Shown here: in pieces, positions 16,093 to 23,936 of the stretch | How the letters are laid out: every line of letters starts with the position of its first letter | Numbering within the stretch: position 1 is the first letter of the stretch | Assembly: GCA_030753015.1 (NCBI GenBank) | Contig: JASMDC010000031.1 | Span: 13,843-42,563, forward strand | Origin: Candidatus Undinarchaeales archaeon | GTDB taxonomy: Archaea; SpSt-1190; JASMDC01 | Reading direction: 5' to 3' | Length of the DNA stretch: 28,721 nucleotides | The notes under the pieces: generated by a model | What the model saw: only the letters and a program-made list of their open reading frames with translations | Told to the model about the DNA's origin: nothing | The model's database searches: none | Program-made: the position numbers and the translations under genes

Positions 16093-17379
16093 ATGGAGTG
16101 GCTCCAGGTTCGCGATGTGCTCGCTGGTGACGGCGCTGGTGAGAAAGCATGCATCCGGGGGTGGATCCACCGCAAGCGCCAGTCCAAGAAGATTGCCTTC
16201 CTCGTCGTACGCGACGGAACGGACGTCATCCAGACGACGGTACGCGCGGGTACCGAGCCCTTCCCAGAGGCTGAAAAAGTCACTATCGAGTCCTCAGTAG
16301 AGGTGGAAGGGACGGTGCACGCCGATGCGCGAGCCCCCGGGGGCAAGGAGCTGCGCGTGGAGAAGCTCAGGATCATTGGACTCTCAGATACCTTCCCCAT
16401 CACAAGGGACCAGAGCACCGAGCTCCTCATGGACCTGCGTCACCTGTGGGTACGCAGCGTTCCTATGAACCGGGTAATGCGCCTGCGTGCAGCCGTCTTC
16501 CAGGCCTCCCGCGAGTACTTCGACACCATGGGGTTCGTAGAGGTCCATCCGCCCATGTTCATCACGGCCGCCTGCGAGGGGGGATCGACCCTCTTCAAAG
16601 TGCCATATTTCGGCAAGAAAGCCTACCTTACACAGAGCTCGCAGTTCTACTTGGAGGCCCTCATCACAGGACTGGAGCGGGTGTATTGCGTAGCACCTTC
16701 CTTCCGCGCGGAGAAGTCGCGGACAACGCGCCACCTCACCGAGTTCTGGCACATCGAGGCCGAGGAGGCCTTCTGCGGGCTCGAAGGGACCATGCGGACC
16801 CAGGAGGATCTTGTCGCCCACATCTGTCAGACCATCGCCACGCGATTCCCCGAGGAGCTGCAGGCCATGGGCCGGGATCCGGAGGTCATCGCTGGCGTGA
16901 AAGCGCCTTTCGAACGCATTTCCTATGACAAGTCCATCGACATCCTCCAGGGCAGGGGCGTCGACATCCCCTGGGGCGCGGACCTGGGCACGAAGGAGGA
17001 GCGGGAGCTCACGATGGAGTTCGAACAGCCGTTCTTCGTCTACCATTACCCCGCCGAGGCGAAGGCGTTCTACCACCGGCTCGATCCCGAGGACTCCTCC
17101 AAGGTGCTGTGCGCCGATATGCTGGCGCCCGAGGGCCACGGGGAGATCGTCGGTGGCGGCGAAAGGACCTGGACCATAGAGGAGATCATGTCACGCATCA
17201 ACGAGGAGGAGCTCGATACCACCGACTATGAGTGGTATCTGGACCTGCGCCGGTACGGTGGCGTGCCCCATGCCGGTTTCGGTCTGGGGGCTGCCCGACT
17301 CATCAAGTGGATCTGCGGCATGGAGCACATCCGGGACGCTCTCCCCTTCCCTAGGACCATGAACCGTATCTATCCCTGA
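16093..17379 (+). CDS. asnS: Asparaginyl-tRNA synthetase
   Basis: AsnRS charges tRNA-Asn with asparagine. The protein is 428 aa and fits the archaeal class IIb form. An N-terminal OB-fold anticodon-binding domain (about 15-105) is followed by a class II catalytic core: motif 1 region FDTMGFVEVHPPMF, motif 2 FRAEKSRTTRHLTEFWH (about 204-220) and motif 3 FGLGAARLIKWI. LTQSSQFYLEA and the ending PFPRTMNRIYP are AsnRS hallmarks and separate it from AspRS. One residue pattern worth noting is GGGERTWTIEE, where AsnRS often has GGSxRE. The ATG at 16093 is chosen over one 39 bp upstream: the upstream start would put the TATA box inside the coding region. Its presence means direct charging of Asn is likely in this organism. 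Confidence 0.93.
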   Translation: MEWLQVRDVLAGDGAGEKACIRGWIHRKRQSKKIAFLVVRDGTDVIQTTVRAGTEPFPEAEKVTIESSVEVEGTVHADARAPGGKELRVEKLRIIGLSDTFPITRDQSTELLMDLRHLWVRSVPMNRVMRLRAAVFQASREYFDTMGFVEVHPPMFITAACEGGSTLFKVPYFGKKAYLTQSSQFYLEALITGLERVYCVAPSFRAEKSRTTRHLTEFWHIEAEEAFCGLEGTMRTQEDLVAHICQTIATRFPEELQAMGRDPEVIAGVKAPFERISYDKSIDILQGRGVDIPWGADLGTKEERELTMEFEQPFFVYHYPAEAKAFYHRLDPEDSSKVLCADMLAPEGHGEIVGGGERTWTIEEIMSRINEEELDTTDYEWYLDLRRYGGVPHAGFGLGAARLIKWICGMEHIRDALPFPRTMNRIYP

Positions 17380-17407
17380 TCGTATCATATTCACGAGGTT
17401 ACTCACT

Positions 17408-17551
17408 ATGTGTGCAAAATGTTCGGTATGCGGCGCGGACGTCGACCGCCTCTCGTTTAGGACCCCTGACGGCAAGAAGGTCTGCTCGGTCATCTGTGCC
17501 CAAGGGAAGCGGGAAGAGGTCAAGAAGAAGCAGTCCTTCGGAGTGTACTGA
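17408..17551 (+). CDS. 47-aa putative zinc-binding protein
   Basis: The reading frame ATG 17408 to TGA 17549-17551 encodes 47 residues: MCAKCSVCGADVDRLSFRTP and on to the ending KKQSFGVY. Cys5 and Cys8 form CxxC, and Cys26 and Cys30 form CxxxC (KKVCSVIC), which together fit a small treble-clef or ribbon zinc site. A Shine-Dalgarno-like GAGGT ends about 8 bp before the ATG. It lies 28 bp after asnS and 79 bp before the UbiV-like gene, so it may be co-transcribed with either. Small zinc-binding proteins of this kind are common in archaea and rarely characterised. The coding call rests on the Cys pattern, the SD and the basic C-terminal helix. Confidence 0.6.
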   Translation: MCAKCSVCGADVDRLSFRTPDGKKVCSVICAQGKREEVKKKQSFGVY

Positions 17552-17557
17552 GGCAGG

Positions 17558-17607
17558 GGCCCGAACCCGGGCCTGAGGGGAAGGATATCCACGACCCCAT
17601 ACGGGGT
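17558..17607 (+). terminator. Two GC-rich hairpins between the small zinc gene and the UbiV-like gene
   Basis: GGCCCG-AACC-CGGGCC at 17558-17573 is a perfect 6-bp stem with a 4-nt loop, and ACCCC-ATAC-GGGGT at 17594-17607 is a 5-bp stem. There is no T-run, so a classic terminator is not supported. They could pause transcription or mark a processing site. The call as terminator is weak. Confidence 0.3.
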
Positions 17608-17630
17608 GAACCGGAACTGTGCGAGGTACC

Positions 17631-18428
17631 ATGGAGCGAGCAGTGTACGTAGCTAGGGCGGCGAGCCTGCAGCTCGCCGAGGGTGACTATACCCGTCTCT
17701 ACTTCGGTGCCGAGTTCTGCCAACGTCTCGTCCCAACAACGAAAGAGCTGGGCAAGGCGATCGACCACGCCGCTGCCCACGACATGACCTTCACTCTCAT
17801 GACCCCTTACGTCACGGGGGAGGGCCTGGCGAGTCTGGAGCCGCTCCTCGACGTCCTTGCGGACCGGGTACCGGATGCCGAGGTGGTCATCAACGACTGG
17901 GGGACGCTCCACCTGCTTGAGGAGCGGTCCGATGCGCTCACACCGGTCTTCGGAAGGTTGCTCACCAAGCAGAAGCGCGGGCCGCGGGCCGTGAAGCTCG
18001 TGGGGAAGGTGCCCGACACGATGCTCGATCCCCTGCGCTCAATCGGAGTGACAGCGCCCCTCTTCAGGAGGTTCCTCGCCACCCATGGCATAGCTCGTAT
18101 GGAGCTCGACAATCCCCTGCACGGGCTCAATGTGGACCTCGCTGCGGGTGATCCACCACTGGTAGGCTCCCTGTACACCCCGTATGCCTACGTCTCCACG
18201 ACCCGAATGTGCCTGACGAACGCCTGCGATCGGACCCGTGAGGCAGTTGGGATACGCCCTTGTGGGCGGGAGTGCGATCGCTTCACGTTCACCCGGACCC
18301 ACCCGTCTATGCCCGTCCCGCTCATCCTGCGGGGGAACACCCACTTCGTCCGCAATGATGTCCTGCCAGAGTCACTCGAGGAACGCGGTATCGACCGCCT
18401 TGTTGTGGAACCGGAGGTGCCGCTCTAG
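17631..18428 (+). CDS. UbiV-like U32-family protein
   Basis: The protein is 265 aa with the U32 barrel pattern. The N-terminal motif LYFGAEFC (Cys30) matches UbiV YLGE-V-C-type sequence, and a later cluster C194, C199, C211, C215 (TRMCLTNACD, then RPCGREC) mirrors the UbiV spacing (one Cys, about 12-13 on another, 4 on the last). In UbiV these four cysteines bind a 4Fe-4S cluster (established for E. coli UbiV). UbiU/UbiV-type heterodimers perform O2-independent hydroxylation. The next gene is the UbiU-like partner, starting at the base after this stop. A GAGGT lies just before ATG 17631. Substrate in this archaeon is unknown; the alternative is a U32 protein for tRNA/rRNA modification. Confidence 0.7.
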   Translation: MERAVYVARAASLQLAEGDYTRLYFGAEFCQRLVPTTKELGKAIDHAAAHDMTFTLMTPYVTGEGLASLEPLLDVLADRVPDAEVVINDWGTLHLLEERSDALTPVFGRLLTKQKRGPRAVKLVGKVPDTMLDPLRSIGVTAPLFRRFLATHGIARMELDNPLHGLNVDLAAGDPPLVGSLYTPYAYVSTTRMCLTNACDRTREAVGIRPCGRECDRFTFTRTHPSMPVPLILRGNTHFVRNDVLPESLEERGIDRLVVEPEVPL

Positions 18429-19415
18429 ATGAGCCCCCGTTCGATGCACGTGCTGGCGCCCATCAGTTCTCCCGATGACGTAGTGCCGCTGACGGAGGCC
18501 GGTGCTGACGAGTTCTACTGCGGCCTGCTCCCTACCGAGTGGCTCGAACGCTACGGCCTCGTGGGCTCCATCAACCGTCGCTATGAGATGGCGGCACAGA
18601 TGACCGATTCGTCCGAGCTGGCACGTGCGATCAAGCTCGCTCATGACCGCTCTACCTCACTATTCGTCACGCTCAACGCCCACTACTATGTCCCCTCCCA
18701 GTACCCATTCCTCGCACGTGTCGTGGACGACATAGTCTCGGCCGGGGCCGATGGCCTGCTCGTCGCCGATCCGGCGTTCATGCTCTGGGTGCGCGAGCAG
18801 GGGCATGACATCCCTCTCCATCTCAGTGGAGGAGGTGCCGTGCTCAATCCGCGGGCGGCCTCGTTCATGTGGAGAGCCTTCGGTCTGTCCCGCATCGTCC
18901 TCCCCCGTCATCTCACTATCGCGGAGATCACAGAGCTCGTGACGTCCCTGCCCGACATCACATTCGAGGTATTCATCATCAACGAGCCGTGCATCAACGT
19001 CGACGGCTTGTGCACCTTCCAGCATGGGCTGACGGATATAACTGGTGACGACCTCAACTGCTGCGACATCCCGTGGAACCTCTCACTTGGATCGGACGAC
19101 GCAGATCCTGTTGCCCTGCGCACCATCAGGTCCCATGTCGCTTCTGGACGGCGGGGGAGCGGTGCGTGCGGTGCGTGCGCCCTCCACGACCTCCAGAGAG
19201 CCGGTGTGGGTGCGGTGAAGGTGGTCGGCCGCGGCCTTCCGATAAAGGACAAAACACGTGATGTCGCTTTCATCGCTGGCCTGGTCCGGTTCCTTGAAGA
19301 GGAAGGTCCTGACCGGGATGCTTTCATCACCGAGGCCAAGCGGCGTCATGCACGTGAGTACCGGACGCTGTGCAAACCGCGGCTTTGCTATTACCCCGAG
19401 CCCGCTCCCCGCTGA
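18429..19415 (+). CDS. UbiU-like U32-family protein
   Basis: The protein is 328 aa. The opening is the U32 pattern (HVLAPISSPDDVVPLTEAGA, then DEFYCGL) with RIVLPRHLTIAEI in the middle. Cysteines C188 and C195 (EPCINVDGLC, seven apart as in UbiU C169/C176), then C211/C212 (NCCD, 16-17 on, as for UbiU C193), then C247/C250 follow the UbiU iron-sulfur pattern. Two extra cysteines (315, 320) lie near the C-terminus. ATG 18429 immediately follows the UbiV-like stop, and GGAGGT lies about 10 bp upstream. A 4Fe-4S heterodimer with the upstream product is the natural inference. Hydroxylation of a small molecule or RNA modification are both possible. Peptidase activity, the old name of U32, is not supported by the iron-sulfur layout. 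Confidence 0.75.
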   Translation: MSPRSMHVLAPISSPDDVVPLTEAGADEFYCGLLPTEWLERYGLVGSINRRYEMAAQMTDSSELARAIKLAHDRSTSLFVTLNAHYYVPSQYPFLARVVDDIVSAGADGLLVADPAFMLWVREQGHDIPLHLSGGGAVLNPRAASFMWRAFGLSRIVLPRHLTIAEITELVTSLPDITFEVFIINEPCINVDGLCTFQHGLTDITGDDLNCCDIPWNLSLGSDDADPVALRTIRSHVASGRRGSGACGACALHDLQRAGVGAVKVVGRGLPIKDKTRDVAFIAGLVRFLEEEGPDRDAFITEAKRRHAREYRTLCKPRLCYYPEPAPR

Positions 19416-19420
19416 AGCAG

Positions 19421-19430
19421 CCTTTTTATT
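19421..19430 (+). promoter_or_regulatory. TATA-like element for the flavoprotein gene
   Basis: CCTTTTTATT is centred about 27 bp before ATG 19453, and it starts just after the UbiU-like stop. This supports a separate leaderless transcript for the flavoprotein and fixes its start. Confidence 0.5.
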
Positions 19431-19452
19431 CATTGGCCTCCTGATATGGGAC

Positions 19453-20085
19453 ATGAAGGTCGTGGTCGTCAGTGGCAGTATGCGCCCTGACGACATCGTG
19501 GAGAAGCTCATCGAGAGCTGCGAAATGGGCCTTAAGGCCGCGGGTGAGCCCATGGACGTGGAACACGTCGTGCTCAGGGAGGAGGAGATGGGATTCTGCA
19601 CCGCTTGTCTCCAGTGCATGGAGAAGGACGGCCTCCCCCTGGGAGTCTGCTCGCTCCATAGTGACCGGATGCATGACCTCCTCATCACGATGCGCGATGC
19701 CGACCGTGTAGTTATGGCCACGCCCCTCATGATGGGAACGGTGACCTCTCTAATGAAGCGGTTCCTCGAGCGGTGCGCACCGCTCACCTTCAACACATCG
19801 CGGGGGCGACGTGCAAGGGTCAAGAAGCACAAGGGGAAGATGGGGGCGATCATTCTCGTCCACTCGTTCTTCCCGGTGCTTTCCCGGATCGTGGGCAAGG
19901 ACCGTGGCGCTCGGGCGATGCTCAAGCTAATCCTCCGCGCCGCCGGTTGTGAGAAGGTAAAGATCCTCTCGATCCGCATTCCCCGGATCAAGCCCTACCG
20001 GGTGGACCGGGTCCGCGGCCGCGGATTCAACCTCGGTCTCGCCCTTGCCAAGCCCCGTATGAAGAAGGCTCAGCACGGCGCCTAA
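19453..20085 (+). CDS. Iron-sulfur flavoprotein (NADPH-dependent FMN reductase-like)
   Basis: The protein is 210 aa with the flavodoxin-like fold: KVVVVSGSMRP is the FMN phosphate-binding loop, and ATPLMMGTVTSLMKRFLERC is the second flavin segment. GFCTACLQCMEKDGLPLGVC has the compact C-x2-C-x2-C...C cluster motif of archaeal iron-sulfur flavoproteins, so a 4Fe-4S cluster plus FMN is likely. Such proteins shuttle electrons between ferredoxin-like donors and acceptors. ATG 19453 is chosen because the TATA-like element lies 27 bp upstream; a start at 19258 would overlap the UbiU-like gene. The C-terminal 60 residues are Arg/Lys-rich (RIKPYRVDRVRGRG). Proximity to the U32 pair suggests it could deliver electrons to them; this is inference. 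Confidence 0.8.
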   Translation: MKVVVVSGSMRPDDIVEKLIESCEMGLKAAGEPMDVEHVVLREEEMGFCTACLQCMEKDGLPLGVCSLHSDRMHDLLITMRDADRVVMATPLMMGTVTSLMKRFLERCAPLTFNTSRGRRARVKKHKGKMGAIILVHSFFPVLSRIVGKDRGARAMLKLILRAAGCEKVKILSIRIPRIKPYRVDRVRGRGFNLGLALAKPRMKKAQHGA

Positions 20086-20098
20086 CTTTTTATATCCT
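20086..20098 (+). promoter_or_regulatory. TATA element for aroC
   Basis: CTTTTTATATCC is centred about 25 bp before ATG 20117, the leaderless spacing. It overlaps nothing else except the end of the preceding gene's downstream flank. Confidence 0.55.
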
Positions 20099-20116
20099 CG
20101 TTCCCACAGTGATGCC

Positions 20117-21187
20117 ATGGACACCTTCGGGAGGAACCTGCGGACTACGTGCGCGGGAGAGTCACACGGCCCTGCAGTCGGGGTCATCGTGGACGGGGTA
20201 CCCCCTGGCCTGCTTCTCCGAACGGAGGACGTCCAGCGCGCGCTGGACCACCGGCGCCCCGGAACTGCTCCTTGGACCTCGCCTCGTCGTGAGCCCGACA
20301 CCGTGGAGGTACTCTCCGGCGTGCTGGAGGGAATGACCACAGGGATGCCCGTCATGATGGTGGTCCGTAACGCAGACGCCCGTGATGAGGACTACCCCGA
20401 GGGCCCTGTGCGTCCATCCCACGGCGACCTTGTGTACCGACAGCGGTTCGGCGTCGTCGCCCCGGGCGGAGGTCGGTATAGCGGACGGGAGACCGTCTCG
20501 CGGGTTTGTGCAGGTGCCGTAGCACGTGCAGTGCTCGCTCCCATGGGCATCATCATCCGGTCCCACATCGCCGCCATCGGCACCGTGAAGGACCCGCTGG
20601 ACATGGACGGGCTCGATAAGCTCACGACGTTCGGAACCCATACCGAGGAGGTCGCTCAGGCCATGCAGGCCGAGGTGCTCTCGGCCAAGGACGAGGGCGA
20701 CTCCGTGGGCGGCGTCGTCGAGGTGGTGGTCACGAACGTCCCACTGGGGCTTGGTTCGCCCGTCGCGGGCAAGCTCGACGCCGATCTCGCATCTGCCTGC
20801 ATGTCGATCGGTGGAGTCAAGGGCGTGGAGCTGGGAGCTGGTTTCGCCGCCACCCGCATGCGCGGAAGCGAGCACAACGATCCTTACCGCCTCGTGAACG
20901 GAGAGATGTGCCCTGCCACCAACAACGCAGGTGGTGTGGTCGCAGGCATCTCCACGGGCGCCCCGCTCGTGGTCCGCCTGGCGGTGAAACCGACGGCGAC
21001 CATCGCCAAACCTCAGGACACCATCGACCTGACGACCGGGGAGGAGACCTCCGTGACCTTCGGTGGACGTCATGATCCGTGCCTGGTCCCGCGCTTGCGG
21101 TACGTAGCCGAGGCCATGGCCGCGCTGGTGCTGGCCGACCACGTGCTCGACCCGGTGTGGCAGCGCACGAGCTCTAGAAACGAATAA
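20117..21187 (+). CDS. aroC: Chorismate synthase
   Basis: This is the last enzyme of the shikimate pathway; it converts EPSP to chorismate and needs reduced FMN. The protein is 356 aa, slightly short for the family. Signature motifs are present: GESHGPAVG near the N-terminus, RPSHGDLVY, GGGRYSGRETVSRVCAGAVA, and GFAATRMRGSEHND. The usual RPxHAD appears as RPSHGD, a small deviation. The C-terminus ends soon after the RYVAEAMAALVLADHVLD helix. The gene stands after the flavoprotein gene with its own TATA. The flavin requirement could make the neighbouring flavin/iron-sulfur protein relevant, but co-location alone does not show that. Chorismate feeds aromatic amino acids and prephenate. Confidence 0.95.
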   Translation: MDTFGRNLRTTCAGESHGPAVGVIVDGVPPGLLLRTEDVQRALDHRRPGTAPWTSPRREPDTVEVLSGVLEGMTTGMPVMMVVRNADARDEDYPEGPVRPSHGDLVYRQRFGVVAPGGGRYSGRETVSRVCAGAVARAVLAPMGIIIRSHIAAIGTVKDPLDMDGLDKLTTFGTHTEEVAQAMQAEVLSAKDEGDSVGGVVEVVVTNVPLGLGSPVAGKLDADLASACMSIGGVKGVELGAGFAATRMRGSEHNDPYRLVNGEMCPATNNAGGVVAGISTGAPLVVRLAVKPTATIAKPQDTIDLTTGEETSVTFGGRHDPCLVPRLRYVAEAMAALVLADHVLDPVWQRTSSRNE

Positions 21188-21310
21188 TCCGTGCACGATT
21201 CGAATAATTGAGCGTGGAAATCGATTTAAATCGGAATAAAACGGAAAAATAGTTGTTTATAACTTCTATTAAGCTATAATATTCGTTTTTAGAAACTCAT
21301 AAACCGAAAC
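21188..21310. other. AT-rich intergenic island with short inverted repeats
   Basis: This gap contrasts with the GC-rich surroundings. It holds CGATTTAAATCG (21222-21233, a perfect 12-bp palindrome), ATTCGAAT (21198-21205, palindromic), a repeated CGAATAAT (21181, overlapping the aroC end, and 21201), and AT stretches such as TTATAACTT. It lies just upstream of the TATA element for the GT2 gene. An operator or a regulated-promoter region is possible. Confidence 0.4.
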
Positions 21311-21321
21311 CCATATAAAGG
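21311..21321 (+). promoter_or_regulatory. TATA element for the glycosyltransferase operon
   Basis: CCATATAAAGG is centred about 27 bp before ATG 21344, so the first gene of the operon should be leaderless. Confidence 0.6.
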
Positions 21322-21343
21322 ATCGAGAGACCTTTCAATCCAG

Positions 21344-22588
21344 ATGGCCCTCTTACAGCAGATAGCTATCCTTGAGATATCCATCCTCATAGCCATCTGT
21401 ACGTTCTGGATCCTGCTCTATTTCTACCTCAAAGCAGGCTCCAAGAAGAGCCCGTTACCGCTGGACGAGCTACCGCCCATCACCGTCATCGTCCCGGCCC
21501 ATAACGAGGAGGGGAGCATAGGCAGGACCCTAAAGCACGTCCTGGACGCGGACTATCCAGACAAACATGTCATAGTGGTGAACGACGGCTCCACCGATGG
21601 GACGGCCGCGCAGATCGCCCTCTACGCCGATCAGGTCACCCTCATCACCCATGAGACGAACCTCGGGAAGGCCGCGGGCCTCAACCATGCCATCGCCGAT
21701 GCCACGACGGACATAATCATCACCGTTGACGCCGACAGCCTCATCGCCCCGGATTCGTTGCGCAACATCGTCCGGCACTTCGCCGACTCCGACGTCGGTG
21801 CCGTTGCGGGCTGCGTCAAGGTCCACAACAACGAATCCATTTTCCAGAGGATCCAGGACCTGGAGTACCTCCAGTGCTTCTTCCAGCGCGAGATCCAGGA
21901 CATGCTCAACGCCGTCACCATCACACCAGGTCCGCTCTCAGCCTACCGGAAGGACGTGCTCACCGCCCTGGGCGGCTTCAAGGACGACACCCTCGTCGAG
22001 GACTTCGACATGTGCATCCGCATCCACCGCCTGGGTTACCGAGTCCGCTCCGACGTGGAGAGCGTTGTGCACACCGTGGCCCCTGGCCTATCGGGTTGGT
22101 GGCGGCAGCGCACACGTTGGTTCCGTGGTGGTATCCAGCTGCTGCGCAAGCACTCGGACATGGTGTTCAACCAGGACTACTCCTTCCTGGGCATGGTCAT
22201 GTTCCCCATGGCAATCTTCTGGCTCTTCGTGCCGGTCGTCGCTATCCCGACCATCATCCTCAACTCCCTCCCAGAATGGGCGCTGGTAGAGGCCAACCTG
22301 GATATCCTGCTGTCCCAGGGGTTCATGGCGCTCCTGGCCGCCCAGGTGGCGACAGCGAGCGCAAGCCTCTACACCCTCGGCAAGCTCACGCTCTTCAAGG
22401 CCCTCTCGGCCCTGTCCATGGTGCTCGGTTTCGTCTACATCTACCTGTCTATCCGTGTCTCCCGGGAGTCGCTGGCCACCTACCTAGTCATCCTCCCGAT
22501 CATTGGCCTATACTCGTGCCTGCTCCTCACCGTGTGCCTCAAGTCCGTGGTGGAAGAGCTCTTTGTGGCCAAAGGGTCCGAATGGTGA
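21344..22588 (+). CDS. Membrane GT2 glycosyltransferase (cellulose/hyaluronan-synthase-like)
   Basis: The protein is 414 aa. An N-terminal TM helix (about 8-30) precedes a GT-A catalytic domain with VIVPAHNEEGS, VVNDGSTDG (D81), VDADS (D129/D131), VEDFD (E219/D220) and the processive motif QRTRW (Q255, R258, W259). Four TM helices follow (LGMVMFPMAIFWLF, then LLAAQVATASASL, ALSMVLGFVYIYL and TYLVILPIIGLYSCL). This is the layout of inverting, membrane-embedded synthases that polymerise or transfer sugars from nucleotide-sugar or lipid-linked donors. It is followed by the GT-C-like gene 6 bp downstream. The product is probably a surface polysaccharide or glycan precursor; the sugar is unknown. 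The family assignment is firm. Confidence 0.9.
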   Translation: MALLQQIAILEISILIAICTFWILLYFYLKAGSKKSPLPLDELPPITVIVPAHNEEGSIGRTLKHVLDADYPDKHVIVVNDGSTDGTAAQIALYADQVTLITHETNLGKAAGLNHAIADATTDIIITVDADSLIAPDSLRNIVRHFADSDVGAVAGCVKVHNNESIFQRIQDLEYLQCFFQREIQDMLNAVTITPGPLSAYRKDVLTALGGFKDDTLVEDFDMCIRIHRLGYRVRSDVESVVHTVAPGLSGWWRQRTRWFRGGIQLLRKHSDMVFNQDYSFLGMVMFPMAIFWLFVPVVAIPTIILNSLPEWALVEANLDILLSQGFMALLAAQVATASASLYTLGKLTLFKALSALSMVLGFVYIYLSIRVSRESLATYLVILPIIGLYSCLLLTVCLKSVVEELFVAKGSEW

Positions 22589-22594
22589 GCGCCG

Positions 22595-23932
22595 GTGCGG
22601 CGTGACCTCCTCGTGCTCCCGCTGCTCCTTCTGTGCGGCCTGCTACGGTTGGCGCCAGCGGTCGGCGCTATCGCTCCCCTCGACAGTGACGGGTTCTACC
22701 ACGTCCGCATGACCGTGGCGGTCCAGGACGATCTGATGGTGGGCCTCACGAGCCCCTATCCCCTATTCCACCTCCTCCTGGGGCTCATGTCCCGGGTGAT
22801 GGATCTGGACGCCTTGGTCGTCGTGCGCCTGGTCCCTGCCGTCCTAGCCTCCCTGGGCGTGGTCACTCTATACGTATGTGTCCGGGACCTCGCCTCGTAC
22901 AGGGCAGCACTGCTGTCGGCGTTCTTCTACACGACAACACCGCTCCTCATCCAGACCTCCTATGGGCCCTTCTCTTTGGTCCACCTCTTCCTCCCCCTGC
23001 TGGCACGCGAGCTTGTCCGACAGCGGAGCAAGCGGGCCATCGGTGTGCTCACGTTCGCCTTGGCCGCCACCGGCGGGTTCGCGGTGTGGCTTGCCGTGTT
23101 CGTGGTCTATTCGTTCACTTTCGGGTATGGGGTCCACAGACTTCAGGTCGTGCGCCGGGCCGTGGTCATCGGGCTCGTGCCGATAGCGCTGATGACATGG
23201 TTCGCAGGCACCCTTGTCCCCGAAGCGTCCACGGTGGGCCCTGGACGGCCGGACATCGGCATCCCCTCGGTGGGCATAGGTCTCCTCTTCCTCCTCCTCT
23301 TCCTGGAGTCCTTCGAGGAGGGGCCGCGCTTGGCCCGTTTCCTCATCATCCTGGCAGGCACCTGCTTCTTCGGTTACCTGCTGGGACGCGCCTTCCAGCT
23401 CGAATTCCTGGTCACTTTCGCCGTCGCTGTTGTGATGATGGAGGCAATTGGTGCCCATTTCTTCATCGGACGGGGCACGGCCGTCATCTACAGAGCTACC
23501 ACCATGGTGGCCATCCTTGCCTTTGCCCTGCTCCACGCGTGGAACGTGAGCGATGCTATCCAGCCATCCCTCACATACGAGGAGTACACTGCCGCCAAGG
23601 GTATGACCGACCTTCCCGCTGACGCCGTGATCCTCTCCGACGAGGTCAATATGGAGCTGCTGGCGACCGTATCGCCGGTGGACGTGATGTTGACCCGAGA
23701 GGTGTTCGACCGCAAGCATTGGACGGATTTCCACCTCCTCATGGCCACCAACAACATCACCTGTGAACTGGTGCGTCGGCATAACATCACCCATGTGTTC
23801 CTATCTTCCCGGGTCCAGCGCCGGTTCCCCTATGCGCTCAAGTTCTCGGGCCTCCCTGCCGTGACAGATCACCGGATATCGGACAATCTCAAGCTCGTGG
23901 AGATCAAGTCGTACTGCCAGCACAGGGTGTGA
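22595..23932 (+). CDS. Multi-TM GT-C/STT3-like membrane protein lacking the WWDYG motif
   Basis: The protein is 445 aa starting at GTG 22595, six bases after the glycosyltransferase stop. It has about 10 hydrophobic segments in the first 320 residues, and the first loop contains LDSDGFYHVRM (30-40), a good match to the Asp-containing first loop of STT3/AglB (for example D-x-Y-x-H-x-R). A C-terminal soluble domain of about 120 residues follows (DLPADAVILSDEVNMELLAT and DVMLTREVF). The catalytic WWDYG motif of oligosaccharyltransferases is not visible. GT-C glycosyltransferases of other families keep the first-loop acid without WWDYG, so a transferase using a lipid-linked sugar is plausible. 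Together with the GT2 gene it points to surface-glycan synthesis. Function is inferred. Confidence 0.6.
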   Translation: MRRDLLVLPLLLLCGLLRLAPAVGAIAPLDSDGFYHVRMTVAVQDDLMVGLTSPYPLFHLLLGLMSRVMDLDALVVVRLVPAVLASLGVVTLYVCVRDLASYRAALLSAFFYTTTPLLIQTSYGPFSLVHLFLPLLARELVRQRSKRAIGVLTFALAATGGFAVWLAVFVVYSFTFGYGVHRLQVVRRAVVIGLVPIALMTWFAGTLVPEASTVGPGRPDIGIPSVGIGLLFLLLFLESFEEGPRLARFLIILAGTCFFGYLLGRAFQLEFLVTFAVAVVMMEAIGAHFFIGRGTAVIYRATTMVAILAFALLHAWNVSDAIQPSLTYEEYTAAKGMTDLPADAVILSDEVNMELLATVSPVDVMLTREVFDRKHWTDFHLLMATNNITCELVRRHNITHVFLSSRVQRRFPYALKFSGLPAVTDHRISDNLKLVEIKSYCQHRV

Positions 23933-23936
23933 GATC

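Noticed and set aside
18429-19415. U32 protein as a collagenase-type protease
   Set aside because: The conserved cysteines match 4Fe-4S ligands of UbiU-type proteins; no protease motif is visible.
21726-22289. Ser/Thr-rich plus-strand frame inside the glycosyltransferase gene
   Set aside because: Shadow frame of the GT2 gene in GC-rich DNA; the GT2 motifs fix the true frame.
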